NCBI RefSeq assembly: GCF_014645835.1
Contig: NZ_BMMM01000011.1
Location: 124,001 to 188,000, forward strand
Length of the DNA stretch: 64,000 nucleotides
Direction of reading: 5' to 3'
Source: Streptomyces albiflavescens
GTDB lineage: Bacteria > Actinomycetota > Actinomycetes > Streptomycetales > Streptomycetaceae
The translations under genes were made by a program, and so were the position numbers. Positions 32,045-39,991 of the stretch are shown here, one piece after another. The stretch's first letter is position 1; each line of letters starts with the position of its first letter. The notes under the pieces are model-generated. The model worked only from the letters and a program-made list of their open reading frames with translations, searched no databases and was not told the DNA's origin.

Positions 32045-32423
32045 TGAGCACCCTTTCGAGCAAAGTCACGTCCGGCGCGCCGCCGTTGTTCTCGTCGCCA
32101 CCCGGCTGATGGATGGCGACGAGTCCGGCCTCCGCGAGGTCCGCGACGAGGATCCTGGCCACACCGAGCGGCATGGACAGGAGGGCCGACACCTCCGCCA
32201 CCGACTTGACCTCTCGGCAGAGGTGGCAGATCCGCTGGTGCTCGGGGAGCAGCCCCATCAGCTGCGCCGGGTCGGCCGTGGTGCTGATCAGAGCCTCGAT
32301 GGCGAGCTGGTAGCGCGGCCGGGTCCGGCCGCCGGTCATCGCATAGGGACGTACCAGCGGCTGGTCGCCCTCATCCTCGTACGGCTGCGCGTACGGATCA
32401 TGAGAGGCGGTGGGCGGGGTCAT
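32025..32423 (-). CDS. cvnC: Conservon protein CvnC, DUF742 (second conservon)
   Basis: 132 residues. Short polar N-terminus (about 22 residues), then the DUF742 domain with VRPYAMTGGRTRPRYQLAIE, CHLC and LGVARILVADLAEAGLV. The ATG at 32423 begins the frame. Compared with the first conservon's protein the disordered Gln/Pro tail is almost absent, so any interaction made by that tail is specific to the other system. Confidence 0.9.
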   Translation of the reverse strand: MTPPTASHDPYAQPYEDEGDQPLVRPYAMTGGRTRPRYQLAIEALISTTADPAQLMGLLPEHQRICHLCREVKSVAEVSALLSMPLGVARILVADLAEAGLVAIHQPGGDENNGGAPDVTLLERVLSGLRKL

Positions 32424-32531
32424 GAATCCTCCGGGCGGGACAGCAAGTCGGTCAGTGCCGTCTGTTGGGGCCGGTGGGGGGATTGTGGCGGCCGGACGGT
32501 GATTTCGTGCTGAGGGTAGAACCCAGGGCCG

Positions 32532-32954
32532 TCAGTGGAGCAGACTTCCCTGTAGTTCGGCGCGCAGGTCCGGCGTGAGCACTGCGCCCGCGCGGTCGAC
32601 GAGCAGCGCCATCTCGTAGCCGACAAGGCCGATGTCGCACTCCGGGTGGGAGAGAACCGCCAGGGACGATCCGTCCGAGATGGACATCAGGAAAAGAAAG
32701 CCGCGCTCCATCTCCACGACCGTCTGGGCCACCGTGCCGCCCTCGAAGATCCGGGATGCCCCGGCCGTCAGCGAGGTGAGTCCGGAAGCGACGGCAGCGA
32801 GCTGGTCGGCGCGGTCACGGGGGAAGCCTTCGGACAGTGCCAGAAGGAGTCCGTCGGCGGACACGACGACGGTGTGGGACACCCCAGGGGTGTTGTCCAC
32901 GAAGTTGGTGATCAACCAGTTGAGGTTCTGTGCCGCCTGGCTCATCGGGCTCAA
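32532..32954 (-). CDS. cvnB: Conservon roadblock/LC7 protein CvnB (second conservon)
   Basis: 140-residue roadblock/LC7 protein, very close to the first conservon's CvnB. A TTG start at 32954 is inferred: it abuts the cvnA stop with no gap, has GGAG six bases upstream, and corresponds exactly to the GTG start of the paralogue. The alternative ATG lies three codons later. Confidence 0.88.
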   Translation of the reverse strand: MSPMSQAAQNLNWLITNFVDNTPGVSHTVVVSADGLLLALSEGFPRDRADQLAAVASGLTSLTAGASRIFEGGTVAQTVVEMERGFLFLMSISDGSSLAVLSHPECDIGLVGYEMALLVDRAGAVLTPDLRAELQGSLLH

Positions 32955-35900
32955 CTAACGCTCCTGCTGGTGAGTGGGGCTGGGGAAGCTGCCGGTCTGG
33001 CCGGTACCGGCCTGTCGACCCTGCTGAATGCCCCGACGGAGATTGGTCAGCCGGCCGCGTACGTCATCAGGCGCACGCGAGACCTGCGGACCGGTTTGGT
33101 GCTGTTGCTGCTGTGCCGTGCCCGCGACGAGGTTGGCTCGCGGGACGCGGCGCGGCAGGCCTGAGGTGGTGACCCCGCCCGCCGACGGCTGACGGACGCG
33201 TTCTGCCTGCCGGACGAGGTCGTCGTTCGGCGAGCTGCGCCAGGAGGCCTGGGCGGCGGGGGCCGGTGCGGCAGCCGGCCGCTGCGGAGCCGAGGGCGCC
33301 TGCGACTGCTGATGCGCGGCCTGGGGCGCACCCTGGGAACCGTTGTGGTGAGCACCGTTGGTGTGGGTGCCGTTCGCCTGACCGTGGAACCAGTTGGTCT
33401 CCAGCGTGTCGTACAGCGGCGTACGTCCGTCACCGGGGCTCGATGCCGGCGGCAGCGCCTCGGGCTCCTGCGGACGAGCGGGACGCTGCTGCGGCTGCGG
33501 CCGCTCGAACTGGCCGGTGGACGACGGGTCCTGGCGGTTGCCGTACCCGGGCGTCGCGAACTGGCCGGTGGACGAGGGGTCCTGCTGGCCGTAGCCCGGC
33601 CGGGCGAACTGGCCCGTGGACGACTGGTCCTGGGAGGCGCCGTAGCCCGGGGTGGCGTACTGGCCCGTGGCGGTGGACGGGTTGGAGGTGCCGAACACGT
33701 CGGGGCGGACGAACTGCCCGGTGTTCTGGCCGCTGTTCTGCGGCGCACCCGCACCGGGGCGCGGGGCGTCGAAGTCGGGTCGGGCGAACTCGGACGTCGA
33801 GCCGGGACCCTGGCGGTCGTCGATCCGCGGCATGCGCGAGGTGGCGTCGGACTCCTCGTGGCCACGCGGCGTGTCGAGGGACGTGCGCGGCACCGGCGGC
33901 TGCGCGTTCTCGTCGCTCCAACTCGGCGTGCGTGGCTGCGGGTTGGCACCGGGCAGCTCGGCGCGCCCACCACCACGTCCGGGAAGCTGCGGCCGACGAC
34001 GGCTGCCCTTGCCGCCCGACGGCTGCTGCTGCGCGGGCGCGGCCGCGGGGCCGCTGTCGCCGAGGCCGCTCTGACGCGCACCGGATCCGCTCCGGCCCGC
34101 CCCGGGCCCGTCGCCGAAGCCCTGCGGCGCACCGGTCCCGGCAGCCTGGAGGCCCTGCGGGGCGCCCGGCGTGCTCTGCCCGAAGGCACCGGCACCGGCA
34201 CCGGCCGGAGCCGGCCTGCCCTGCTGCGGATTCCCCTGGCCCTGCGGTCCACGTGCTCCGCCCTGAGCACCCGGGCGACCGCCCTGGTTGCCGCCCGGCA
34301 GCGCGGGGCCGCCCTGGTTGCTTCCGGGCAGTGCCGCCCGCGGACCCTGGCCCGCGCCGACCTGTCCGCGCTGCGGCGGGGCGCCGAGGCGGCCACCACC
34401 GGCTGCGGGAGCACCGGCACCGAGCGAGGGGCCGCCCTGCGAACCGTTGCCACGACGCGCCGCGGCGACACCCGCCGAGGCCTGCGCGGCGGCCGGACCG
34501 CCGGCGCCCGGGCCACCCTGGCCGGGCTTGCCCGGAGCGGGCTTCTTGCCGCCCTGGGCGACATCGACGGGGAGCATGACGAGCGCGGTCGTGCCACCGG
34601 AGTCGGACGGACGCAGCTGGATGCGGATGCCGTGCCGCTGCGACAGACGACCGACCACGAAGAGGCCCATGCGTCGGGAGACGGAGACGTCCACGGTGGG
34701 CGGCGAGGCGAGCCGCTCGTTGATCGCCGCGAGGTCCTCGGGGGAGAGGCCGATACCGGTGTCGTGGATCTCGATCAGGACGCGGCCGTCGGGCAGCGCG
34801 TGACCGGTGACCTTGACCTTGGTCTGCGGCGAGGAGAAGGAGGTGGCGTTCTCGAGCAGCTCGGCGAGAAGGTGCACGAGGTCGTTGACCACGCGGCCGG
34901 CCACCTCGGTGGTCGGCACGGCGGCCAGTTCGATGCGCTCGTACTGCTCCACCTCGGACGCGGCGGCACGGAGCACGTCGACGAGCGGGACCGGGCGGGT
35001 CCAGCGGCGGCCGGGCTCTTCACCGGCGAGGACGAGGAGGTTCTCGCCGTTACGGCGCATGCGGGTCGCGAGGTGGTCGAGCTTGAACAGCGAGGACAGC
35101 TGGTCCGGGTCGGCCTCGCGGGACTCCAGTTCGGAGATCAGCGAGAGCTGACGCTGGATAAGACCCTGGGAGCGGCGCGAGAGGTTGGTGAACATCGCGT
35201 TGACGTTGCCCCGGAGGAGGGCCTGCTCGGCGGCCAGTCGTACGGCCTCGCGGTGCACGTCGTCGAAGGCCGCGGCCACCTGGCCGATCTCGTCCCGGGA
35301 GTGCACACCGACCGACTCGACGGAGGTGTCGACGTCCTGCGGGTCCGACTCCGACAGCTGCTTGACCAGCTCGGGCAGGCGGTCCTGGGCGACCTTGGTC
35401 GCGGTGTCCTGCAGGCGGCGCAGCGAGCGGATCATGGAGCGGGCCACCACGAAGGCGCCGACGAGCGAGACACCGAGGACGAGGAGGATCAGCGCACCCG
35501 AGATGATCGCTTCGCTCTCGGACTCGTTGCGCAGCTGACGCGCCTTCTGCTCCATCTGGCCGAGCAGTGTGGTCTCGATGTTCGACATCTGCTGGATCTT
35601 GGCGGTGTCCTCGTCGACCCAGTCCTTGTAGCCGCGCTTGGTCTGCGTCCTGAGACCTTCGGGGCTGCCCAGCACGCGCTTGGCGTACTGGTCGGCGGAC
35701 TCGATGATCGGGTTGCCGCCCTCGATGGTCTTGAGCAGGTCGGCGAAGCCGTCGCCGTAGATGTTCTTGAAGCCGCTGATCTCGGATTCCTGGCTCTCCT
35801 GAGCGGAGAGCGCGTACTGCCGGTCGTTCTCCGACAGCGAGCCGAAGGTGTTCTTCGTCTCCGGCAGCGCGGCGGCGATGACGGCCCGCTGGACGGAGGC

Positions 35901-36674
35901 GTACTCCTTGGCGGAGGAGAAGGCGGACAGCGCGCGGGTGCGCTGGATCATCTCCGGGTTGCTGGTGGCCTCGGCCATGTCCTGCGAGAGCGCGAGCAGC
36001 TGGGTGACGAGGCGGTGGTAGGCCTCGACCGTCTGCGTCGAGTTCTTGGGGTCGGCGTAGGCCTCCTTGCGGATGCTGCTGAGCTTGTACAGCTCGCCCG
36101 CGATGCCGACCAGGCTGTCCCGGACGCCGGAGAGCTGCCCGTTCGCCGTGGCGTCGTCGATCTCCTGGGTGCCCTCGAGGAAGTGCCTCTTGGCCACGTC
36201 CGTCGCGTCGCGGGCGCCCTTGACCGTGTAGTCGTTGGCCGTGGCGCCGTGCGCGAGCGGACCGGCGGACACGTCGCGCTCCTTCTGGAGCGCGGCGGCG
36301 AGCTCGGTCGCCTGCTTGGTCATGTCCGTCAGCAGCTTCATGTTGTCGAGCTGCTGAATGCTGTCCATGTTGTCGTTGATGCGCAGCGCACCGAGCGAGG
36401 TCGCGGCGACCACGGGGAGCGCGAGCAGCGAGACCAGACGCGTGGAGATGCGCCAGTTGCGCAGCGCTATTCGCGCGCCGGGGCCCGTCGGCTTGGGGGC
36501 CGGTGTGGCGGGAGCCTTGGGCTTGGCGCCGGAGCGAGCGGAGTGTTCACCGCTGCCGCCGAGCTCTGCCGGTCCCGGGTTCTGGGCGTGCTGGGGCGAG
36601 GAACCGCGGTCGGTCCCGCCGCGCGGCTCCGGCTCCGCCGAAGCGCTGCCATCCCTCTTGAAACGTCCCTGCAC
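32955..36674 (-). CDS. cvnA: Conservon sensor histidine-kinase-like protein CvnA (second conservon)
   Basis: 1239 residues. A cytosolic N-terminus of about 75 residues, TM1 at about 78-98, extracytoplasmic NIT-like helical sensor at about 100-380, TM2 at about 386-412, HAMP, then a kinase ATPase domain with N-box LLAELLENATSFSS (about 600) and HDTGIGLS and VVGRLSQRHGI. The last 450 residues are intrinsically disordered: a Gly/Gln/Pro region, then repeats containing STGQF and PGYG. The GTG at 36674 follows AGAGG, eleven bases away. The kinase core is close to that of the first CvnA, but the sensor domain is different, so the two conservons probably sense different signals. Confidence 0.9.
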   Translation of the reverse strand: MQGRFKRDGSASAEPEPRGGTDRGSSPQHAQNPGPAELGGSGEHSARSGAKPKAPATPAPKPTGPGARIALRNWRISTRLVSLLALPVVAATSLGALRINDNMDSIQQLDNMKLLTDMTKQATELAAALQKERDVSAGPLAHGATANDYTVKGARDATDVAKRHFLEGTQEIDDATANGQLSGVRDSLVGIAGELYKLSSIRKEAYADPKNSTQTVEAYHRLVTQLLALSQDMAEATSNPEMIQRTRALSAFSSAKEYASVQRAVIAAALPETKNTFGSLSENDRQYALSAQESQESEISGFKNIYGDGFADLLKTIEGGNPIIESADQYAKRVLGSPEGLRTQTKRGYKDWVDEDTAKIQQMSNIETTLLGQMEQKARQLRNESESEAIISGALILLVLGVSLVGAFVVARSMIRSLRRLQDTATKVAQDRLPELVKQLSESDPQDVDTSVESVGVHSRDEIGQVAAAFDDVHREAVRLAAEQALLRGNVNAMFTNLSRRSQGLIQRQLSLISELESREADPDQLSSLFKLDHLATRMRRNGENLLVLAGEEPGRRWTRPVPLVDVLRAAASEVEQYERIELAAVPTTEVAGRVVNDLVHLLAELLENATSFSSPQTKVKVTGHALPDGRVLIEIHDTGIGLSPEDLAAINERLASPPTVDVSVSRRMGLFVVGRLSQRHGIRIQLRPSDSGGTTALVMLPVDVAQGGKKPAPGKPGQGGPGAGGPAAAQASAGVAAARRGNGSQGGPSLGAGAPAAGGGRLGAPPQRGQVGAGQGPRAALPGSNQGGPALPGGNQGGRPGAQGGARGPQGQGNPQQGRPAPAGAGAGAFGQSTPGAPQGLQAAGTGAPQGFGDGPGAGRSGSGARQSGLGDSGPAAAPAQQQPSGGKGSRRRPQLPGRGGGRAELPGANPQPRTPSWSDENAQPPVPRTSLDTPRGHEESDATSRMPRIDDRQGPGSTSEFARPDFDAPRPGAGAPQNSGQNTGQFVRPDVFGTSNPSTATGQYATPGYGASQDQSSTGQFARPGYGQQDPSSTGQFATPGYGNRQDPSSTGQFERPQPQQRPARPQEPEALPPASSPGDGRTPLYDTLETNWFHGQANGTHTNGAHHNGSQGAPQAAHQQSQAPSAPQRPAAAPAPAAQASWRSSPNDDLVRQAERVRQPSAGGVTTSGLPRRVPRANLVAGTAQQQQHQTGPQVSRAPDDVRGRLTNLRRGIQQGRQAGTGQTGSFPSPTHQQER
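33499..33730 (-). repeat. In-frame repeats encoding TGQF/PGYG units in CvnA
   Basis: Within the second cvnA, at least five copies of a 16-18 residue unit of the form (S/A)TGQ(F/Y)-x-x-PGYG occur in tandem (TGQFVRP, TGQYATPGYG, TGQFARPGYG, TGQFATPGYG, TGQFERP). The DNA copies are also similar, so copy number may vary between strains. Confidence 0.8.
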
Positions 36675-37284
36675 TAGCGTCGCAACCTCTGGACCAGGCG
36701 CCCCTCCGCGAAAACGGCGGGACGGTGTCGGCGTCGTACAGGGGCGCCGATGCGCCCCCTGGTGGTCGTGAGTGACCGGCGCAGGCTCCCCCTTCCCGCC
36801 GCCACTTGGCGCTGTGTTGCGCCCCCTGCGCGCCGGTTTCGATCCCGCGGCGGTCCGTGGAATTCCAGCACAGTGCCGGATCTCCAACAAGGCCCGAGTA
36901 CCAGGCTGTGACCTCCGTGACAGCTTGTGAGTGTTGCGTTACGAGACGTAGAAAGTGATCTCGTACATAACGGGCGTATGCCCACGAGGTGTTGCGGCGT
37001 GCAGGGTGTCCCAGTCGCCATGATCAGGAGCGGAATGTCTGCTTCAGCAGAGCAATGTCCGTTTCGCCGGGCAAAGCTGGGGGCCTGAATTGACCGGTTT
37101 GCCTGCTAGTAAGTGAGGAAACTCACACCGCGATCATGGCCTCTTCACGGCTTCGCCCGGGAATTGCATGTTTAGCCTGACGCTTTACAGGGATGGCGAA
37201 TCCGACAACCCGCGCCGACGCGGAGGCCTCTGGGCCCACCCGGCGCCCATGAGGACAAGGTCAAGTACAACAGTGAAGACGACG
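36675..37284. other. 610-base non-coding region upstream of the second conservon
   Basis: No convincing gene is seen. It must carry the conservon promoter (minus strand) and the promoter of the small peptide (plus strand). A perfect short inverted repeat GTGAG-GAAA-CTCAC lies at about 37115-37128, and TTGACC occurs at 37090-37095 without a well-placed -10. Confidence 0.4.
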
Positions 37285-37461
37285 ATGATGTTCCGCAACA
37301 TAGCCAACCCCCGACGCACCACGCTGGCGCACCTCGAGGACGCCGAGGCGCTGGAGACGCCGGAGCAGCCGGAGCACTCGGTCGACCTTCCCGCCCAGAC
37401 CGCCAACCCCCGCCGGACCATCCTGATGGAAGCCCCGGTCGCGGCCTCCGTCGCGGAGTAG
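37285..37461 (+). CDS. Small peptide with duplicated ANPRRTxL motif
   Basis: 58 residues, no recognised family. ANPRRTTL (7-14) recurs as ANPRRTIL (40-47), flanking an acidic, Pro-containing middle (EDAEALETPEQPEHSVDLP). Codon third positions are nearly all G or C, as expected for a real gene here. GAAG lies six bases before the ATG at 37285; GTG 37273 and ATG 37249 are alternative in-frame starts. There is no signal peptide or hydrophobic segment. It stands alone between the conservon and the FAH gene. It could be a small regulator or a precursor peptide; nothing decides between these. Confidence 0.65.
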   Translation: MMFRNIANPRRTTLAHLEDAEALETPEQPEHSVDLPAQTANPRRTILMEAPVAASVAE

Positions 37462-37581
37462 TACGCACGCACTCCGCCGCGCGCTCACCGTGCCGGTCGA
37501 TATACGCGAAGCTCGCACCCCTTGCCGCGTTAGCCTGGAGCGTCAGACTTCAGCCAGCTCAGTGAGGGGCGCAAGGATCCC

Positions 37582-38358
37582 GTGCGCATCGCCAGGTTCT
37601 CCATCGACGGCAACGTCGCTTTCGGCGCGGTCGAGGGCGACAAGCCGGACGAGCTCGTCCTCGACATCATCAAGGGCATCCCGTTCGCGGAATTCGAGCT
37701 CTCCGGAACAAAGGTCCCGCTGAGCAAGGTGAGGCTGCTGCCGCCGGTGCTCCCGAACAAGGTCGTGGCCTTCGGCCGCAACTACGCGGAGCACGCGAAG
37801 GAGCTCGGCAACGAGGTGCCCGACGCCCCGTTCGCCTTCTTCAAGCCGTCGACCTCGGTGATCGGCCCCGGCGACGACATCCAGTACCCGTCCTTCTCGA
37901 ACGAGCTGCACCACGAGGCCGAGCTCGCCGTGGTCATCGGCCGCATGTGCCGCGAGGTCCCGCGCGAGCGTGTCAAGGACGTGATCCTGGGCTACACCTG
38001 CGCGAACGACATCACCGCGCGTGACGTCCAGAAGCGCGAGAAGCAGTGGGCGCGGGCCAAGGGCTTCGACAGCTCCTGCCCGCTCGGCCCGTGGGTGGAG
38101 ACGGACCTCGACCCGAGCGACCTCACCATCCAGTGCACGGTCAACGGTCAGCAACGCCAGCTCGGCCGTACCAGCGAGATGATCCACTCCATCGAGGATC
38201 TGATCGTGAACATCACCGAGGCCATGACGCTGCTCCCCGGCGACGTGATCCTCACGGGCACCCCGGCTGGGGTCGGCCCCCTGAACGTCGGCGACGAGGT
38301 CGCCGTCACCATCGAAGGCATCGGCACTCTCACCAACAAGGTGATCAAGCGTGGCTAA
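37582..38358 (+). CDS. Fumarylacetoacetate hydrolase family enzyme
   Basis: 258 residues. FAH-fold enzymes cleave or isomerise beta-diketo acids, for instance in tyrosine or homoprotocatechuate breakdown. Metal ligands are visible in HHEAELAVVIG and ANDITARDVQ, with the substrate loop at KGFDSSCPLGPW and LTGTPAGVG. The exact reaction is unknown. The GTG at 37582 follows AAGGA. The stop overlaps the gltX start by eight bases, so the two are translationally coupled, an association also seen in other Streptomyces (recalled). Confidence 0.88.
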   Translation: MRIARFSIDGNVAFGAVEGDKPDELVLDIIKGIPFAEFELSGTKVPLSKVRLLPPVLPNKVVAFGRNYAEHAKELGNEVPDAPFAFFKPSTSVIGPGDDIQYPSFSNELHHEAELAVVIGRMCREVPRERVKDVILGYTCANDITARDVQKREKQWARAKGFDSSCPLGPWVETDLDPSDLTIQCTVNGQQRQLGRTSEMIHSIEDLIVNITEAMTLLPGDVILTGTPAGVGPLNVGDEVAVTIEGIGTLTNKVIKRG

Positions 38359-39826
38359 CGCGACCGTCCGCGTACGTTTCTGTCCCTCCCCGACCGGCAA
38401 CCCCCACGTGGGCCTGGTCCGCACCGCCCTGTTCAACTGGGCGTTCGCCCGGCACAACGAAGGCACCCTGGTCTTCCGCATCGAGGACACCGACGCGGCC
38501 CGCGACTCCGAGGAGTCGTACAACCAGCTGCTCGACGCGATGCGCTGGCTGGGCTTCGACTGGGACGAGGGCCCCGAGGTCGGCGGCCCGCACGCGCCGT
38601 ACCGTCAGTCGCAGCGCATGGACCTCTACAAGGACGTCGCGCGAAAGCTCCTGGACGCCGGGCACGCATACCACTGCTACTGCTCGACGGAGGAGCTCGA
38701 CGCCCGCCGTGACGCCGCCCGCGCCGCCGGCAAGCCGTCCGGCTACGACGGCCACTGCCGCGACCTGAGCGCCGAGCAGAAGGCCGCCTACGAGGCCGAG
38801 GGCCGGGAGCCCATCGTCCGCTTCCGCATGCCCGACGAGACGGTCACCTTCACGGACCTGGTCCGCGGCGAGATCACATACCTCCCGGAGAACGTCCCGG
38901 ACTACGGGATCGTACGAGCCAACGGCGCGCCCCTGTACACGCTGGTCAACCCGGTCGACGACGCCCTGATGGAGATCACCCACGTCCTGCGCGGCGAGGA
39001 CCTGCTCTCCTCCACCCCGCGCCAGATCGCCCTCTACAAGGCGTTGACCGAGCTGGGCATCGCCAAGGAGACCCCGGCCTTCGGACACCTCCCGTACGTG
39101 ATGGGCGAGGGCAACAAGAAGCTCTCCAAGCGCGACCCGGAGTCCTCGCTCAACCTCTACAGGGAGCGCGGTTTCCTCCCCGAGGGCCTGCTGAACTACC
39201 TCTCCCTGCTCGGCTGGTCGCTCGCGGCGGACCGCGACATCTTCACCATCGACGAGATGGTCGCCGCCTTCGACGTCACGGACGTGAACCCGAACCCGGC
39301 CCGCTTCGACCTGAAGAAGGCCGAGGCGATCAACGCCGACCACATCCGCATGCTCGACGTGAAGGACTTCACGGAGCGCTGCGCCCCCTGGCTGCGGGCC
39401 CCGTTCGCCCCCTGGGCACCTGAGGACTTCGACGAGGCCAAGTGGCAGGCGGTCGCCCCGCACGCCCAGTCCCGTCTGAAGGTCCTCTCGGAGATCACGG
39501 ACAACGTCGACTTCCTGTTCCTGCCGGAGCCGGTCTCCGACGAGGCGTCCTGGACCAAGGCCATGAAGGAGGGCTCGGACGCCCTTCTGCGCACGGCCCG
39601 CGAGAAGCTCGAGACGGCCGACTGGTCGTCGCCCGAGTCCCTCAAGGAGGCCGTCCTGGCCGCCGGCGAGGCCCACGGTCTCAAGCTGGGCAAGGCGCAG
39701 GCCCCGGTCCGCGTCGCCGTCACCGGCCGTACCGTCGGCCTGCCGCTCTTCGAGTCCCTGGAGATCCTGGGCAAGGAGAAGACGCTGGCCCGCATCGACG
39801 CGGCGCTGGCGAAGCTCACGGCATAG
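38351..39826 (+). CDS. gltX: Glutamyl-tRNA synthetase
   Basis: 491-residue class I synthetase that charges tRNA-Glu and, in bacteria without GlnRS, also mischarges tRNA-Gln for GatCAB. HIGH-type motif PSPTGNPHVG (12-21), KMSKS-type motif KKLSKRD (about 256-262), and a C-terminal anticodon-binding helical domain. The GTG start lies inside the 3' end of the FAH gene. A 16-base-pair terminator follows. Five tRNA genes for exactly its two substrates (Gln and Glu) begin 3.3 kb downstream. Confidence 0.96.
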   Translation: MANATVRVRFCPSPTGNPHVGLVRTALFNWAFARHNEGTLVFRIEDTDAARDSEESYNQLLDAMRWLGFDWDEGPEVGGPHAPYRQSQRMDLYKDVARKLLDAGHAYHCYCSTEELDARRDAARAAGKPSGYDGHCRDLSAEQKAAYEAEGREPIVRFRMPDETVTFTDLVRGEITYLPENVPDYGIVRANGAPLYTLVNPVDDALMEITHVLRGEDLLSSTPRQIALYKALTELGIAKETPAFGHLPYVMGEGNKKLSKRDPESSLNLYRERGFLPEGLLNYLSLLGWSLAADRDIFTIDEMVAAFDVTDVNPNPARFDLKKAEAINADHIRMLDVKDFTERCAPWLRAPFAPWAPEDFDEAKWQAVAPHAQSRLKVLSEITDNVDFLFLPEPVSDEASWTKAMKEGSDALLRTAREKLETADWSSPESLKEAVLAAGEAHGLKLGKAQAPVRVAVTGRTVGLPLFESLEILGKEKTLARIDAALAKLTA

Positions 39827-39835
39827 CCCACGCAC

Positions 39836-39870
39836 AGAGGGGCGGCATCCGGTTCGGATGCCGCCCCTCT
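39836..39870 (+). terminator. gltX terminator
   Basis: AGAGGGGCGGCATCCG (39836-39851) pairs perfectly with CGGATGCCGCCCCTCT (39855-39870) over a 3-base loop: 16 base pairs. Confidence 0.85.
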
Positions 39871-39991
39871 CCCGTACACCGAGCCGTCACCCGGACTTCA
39901 TTCCTCCACCGGACTGCCGCTCCACAAGCGGCAGTTGGATGTTGCCTGTGCACATGATGCGCATGTTCGCCATGTTTCAGGGGAGGGGAAC

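Noticed and set aside
36674..37021. Minus-strand frame upstream of the second cvnA
   Set aside because: Composition is Arg/Pro/Gly-rich without family features; it is most simply the untranslated leader of cvnA.
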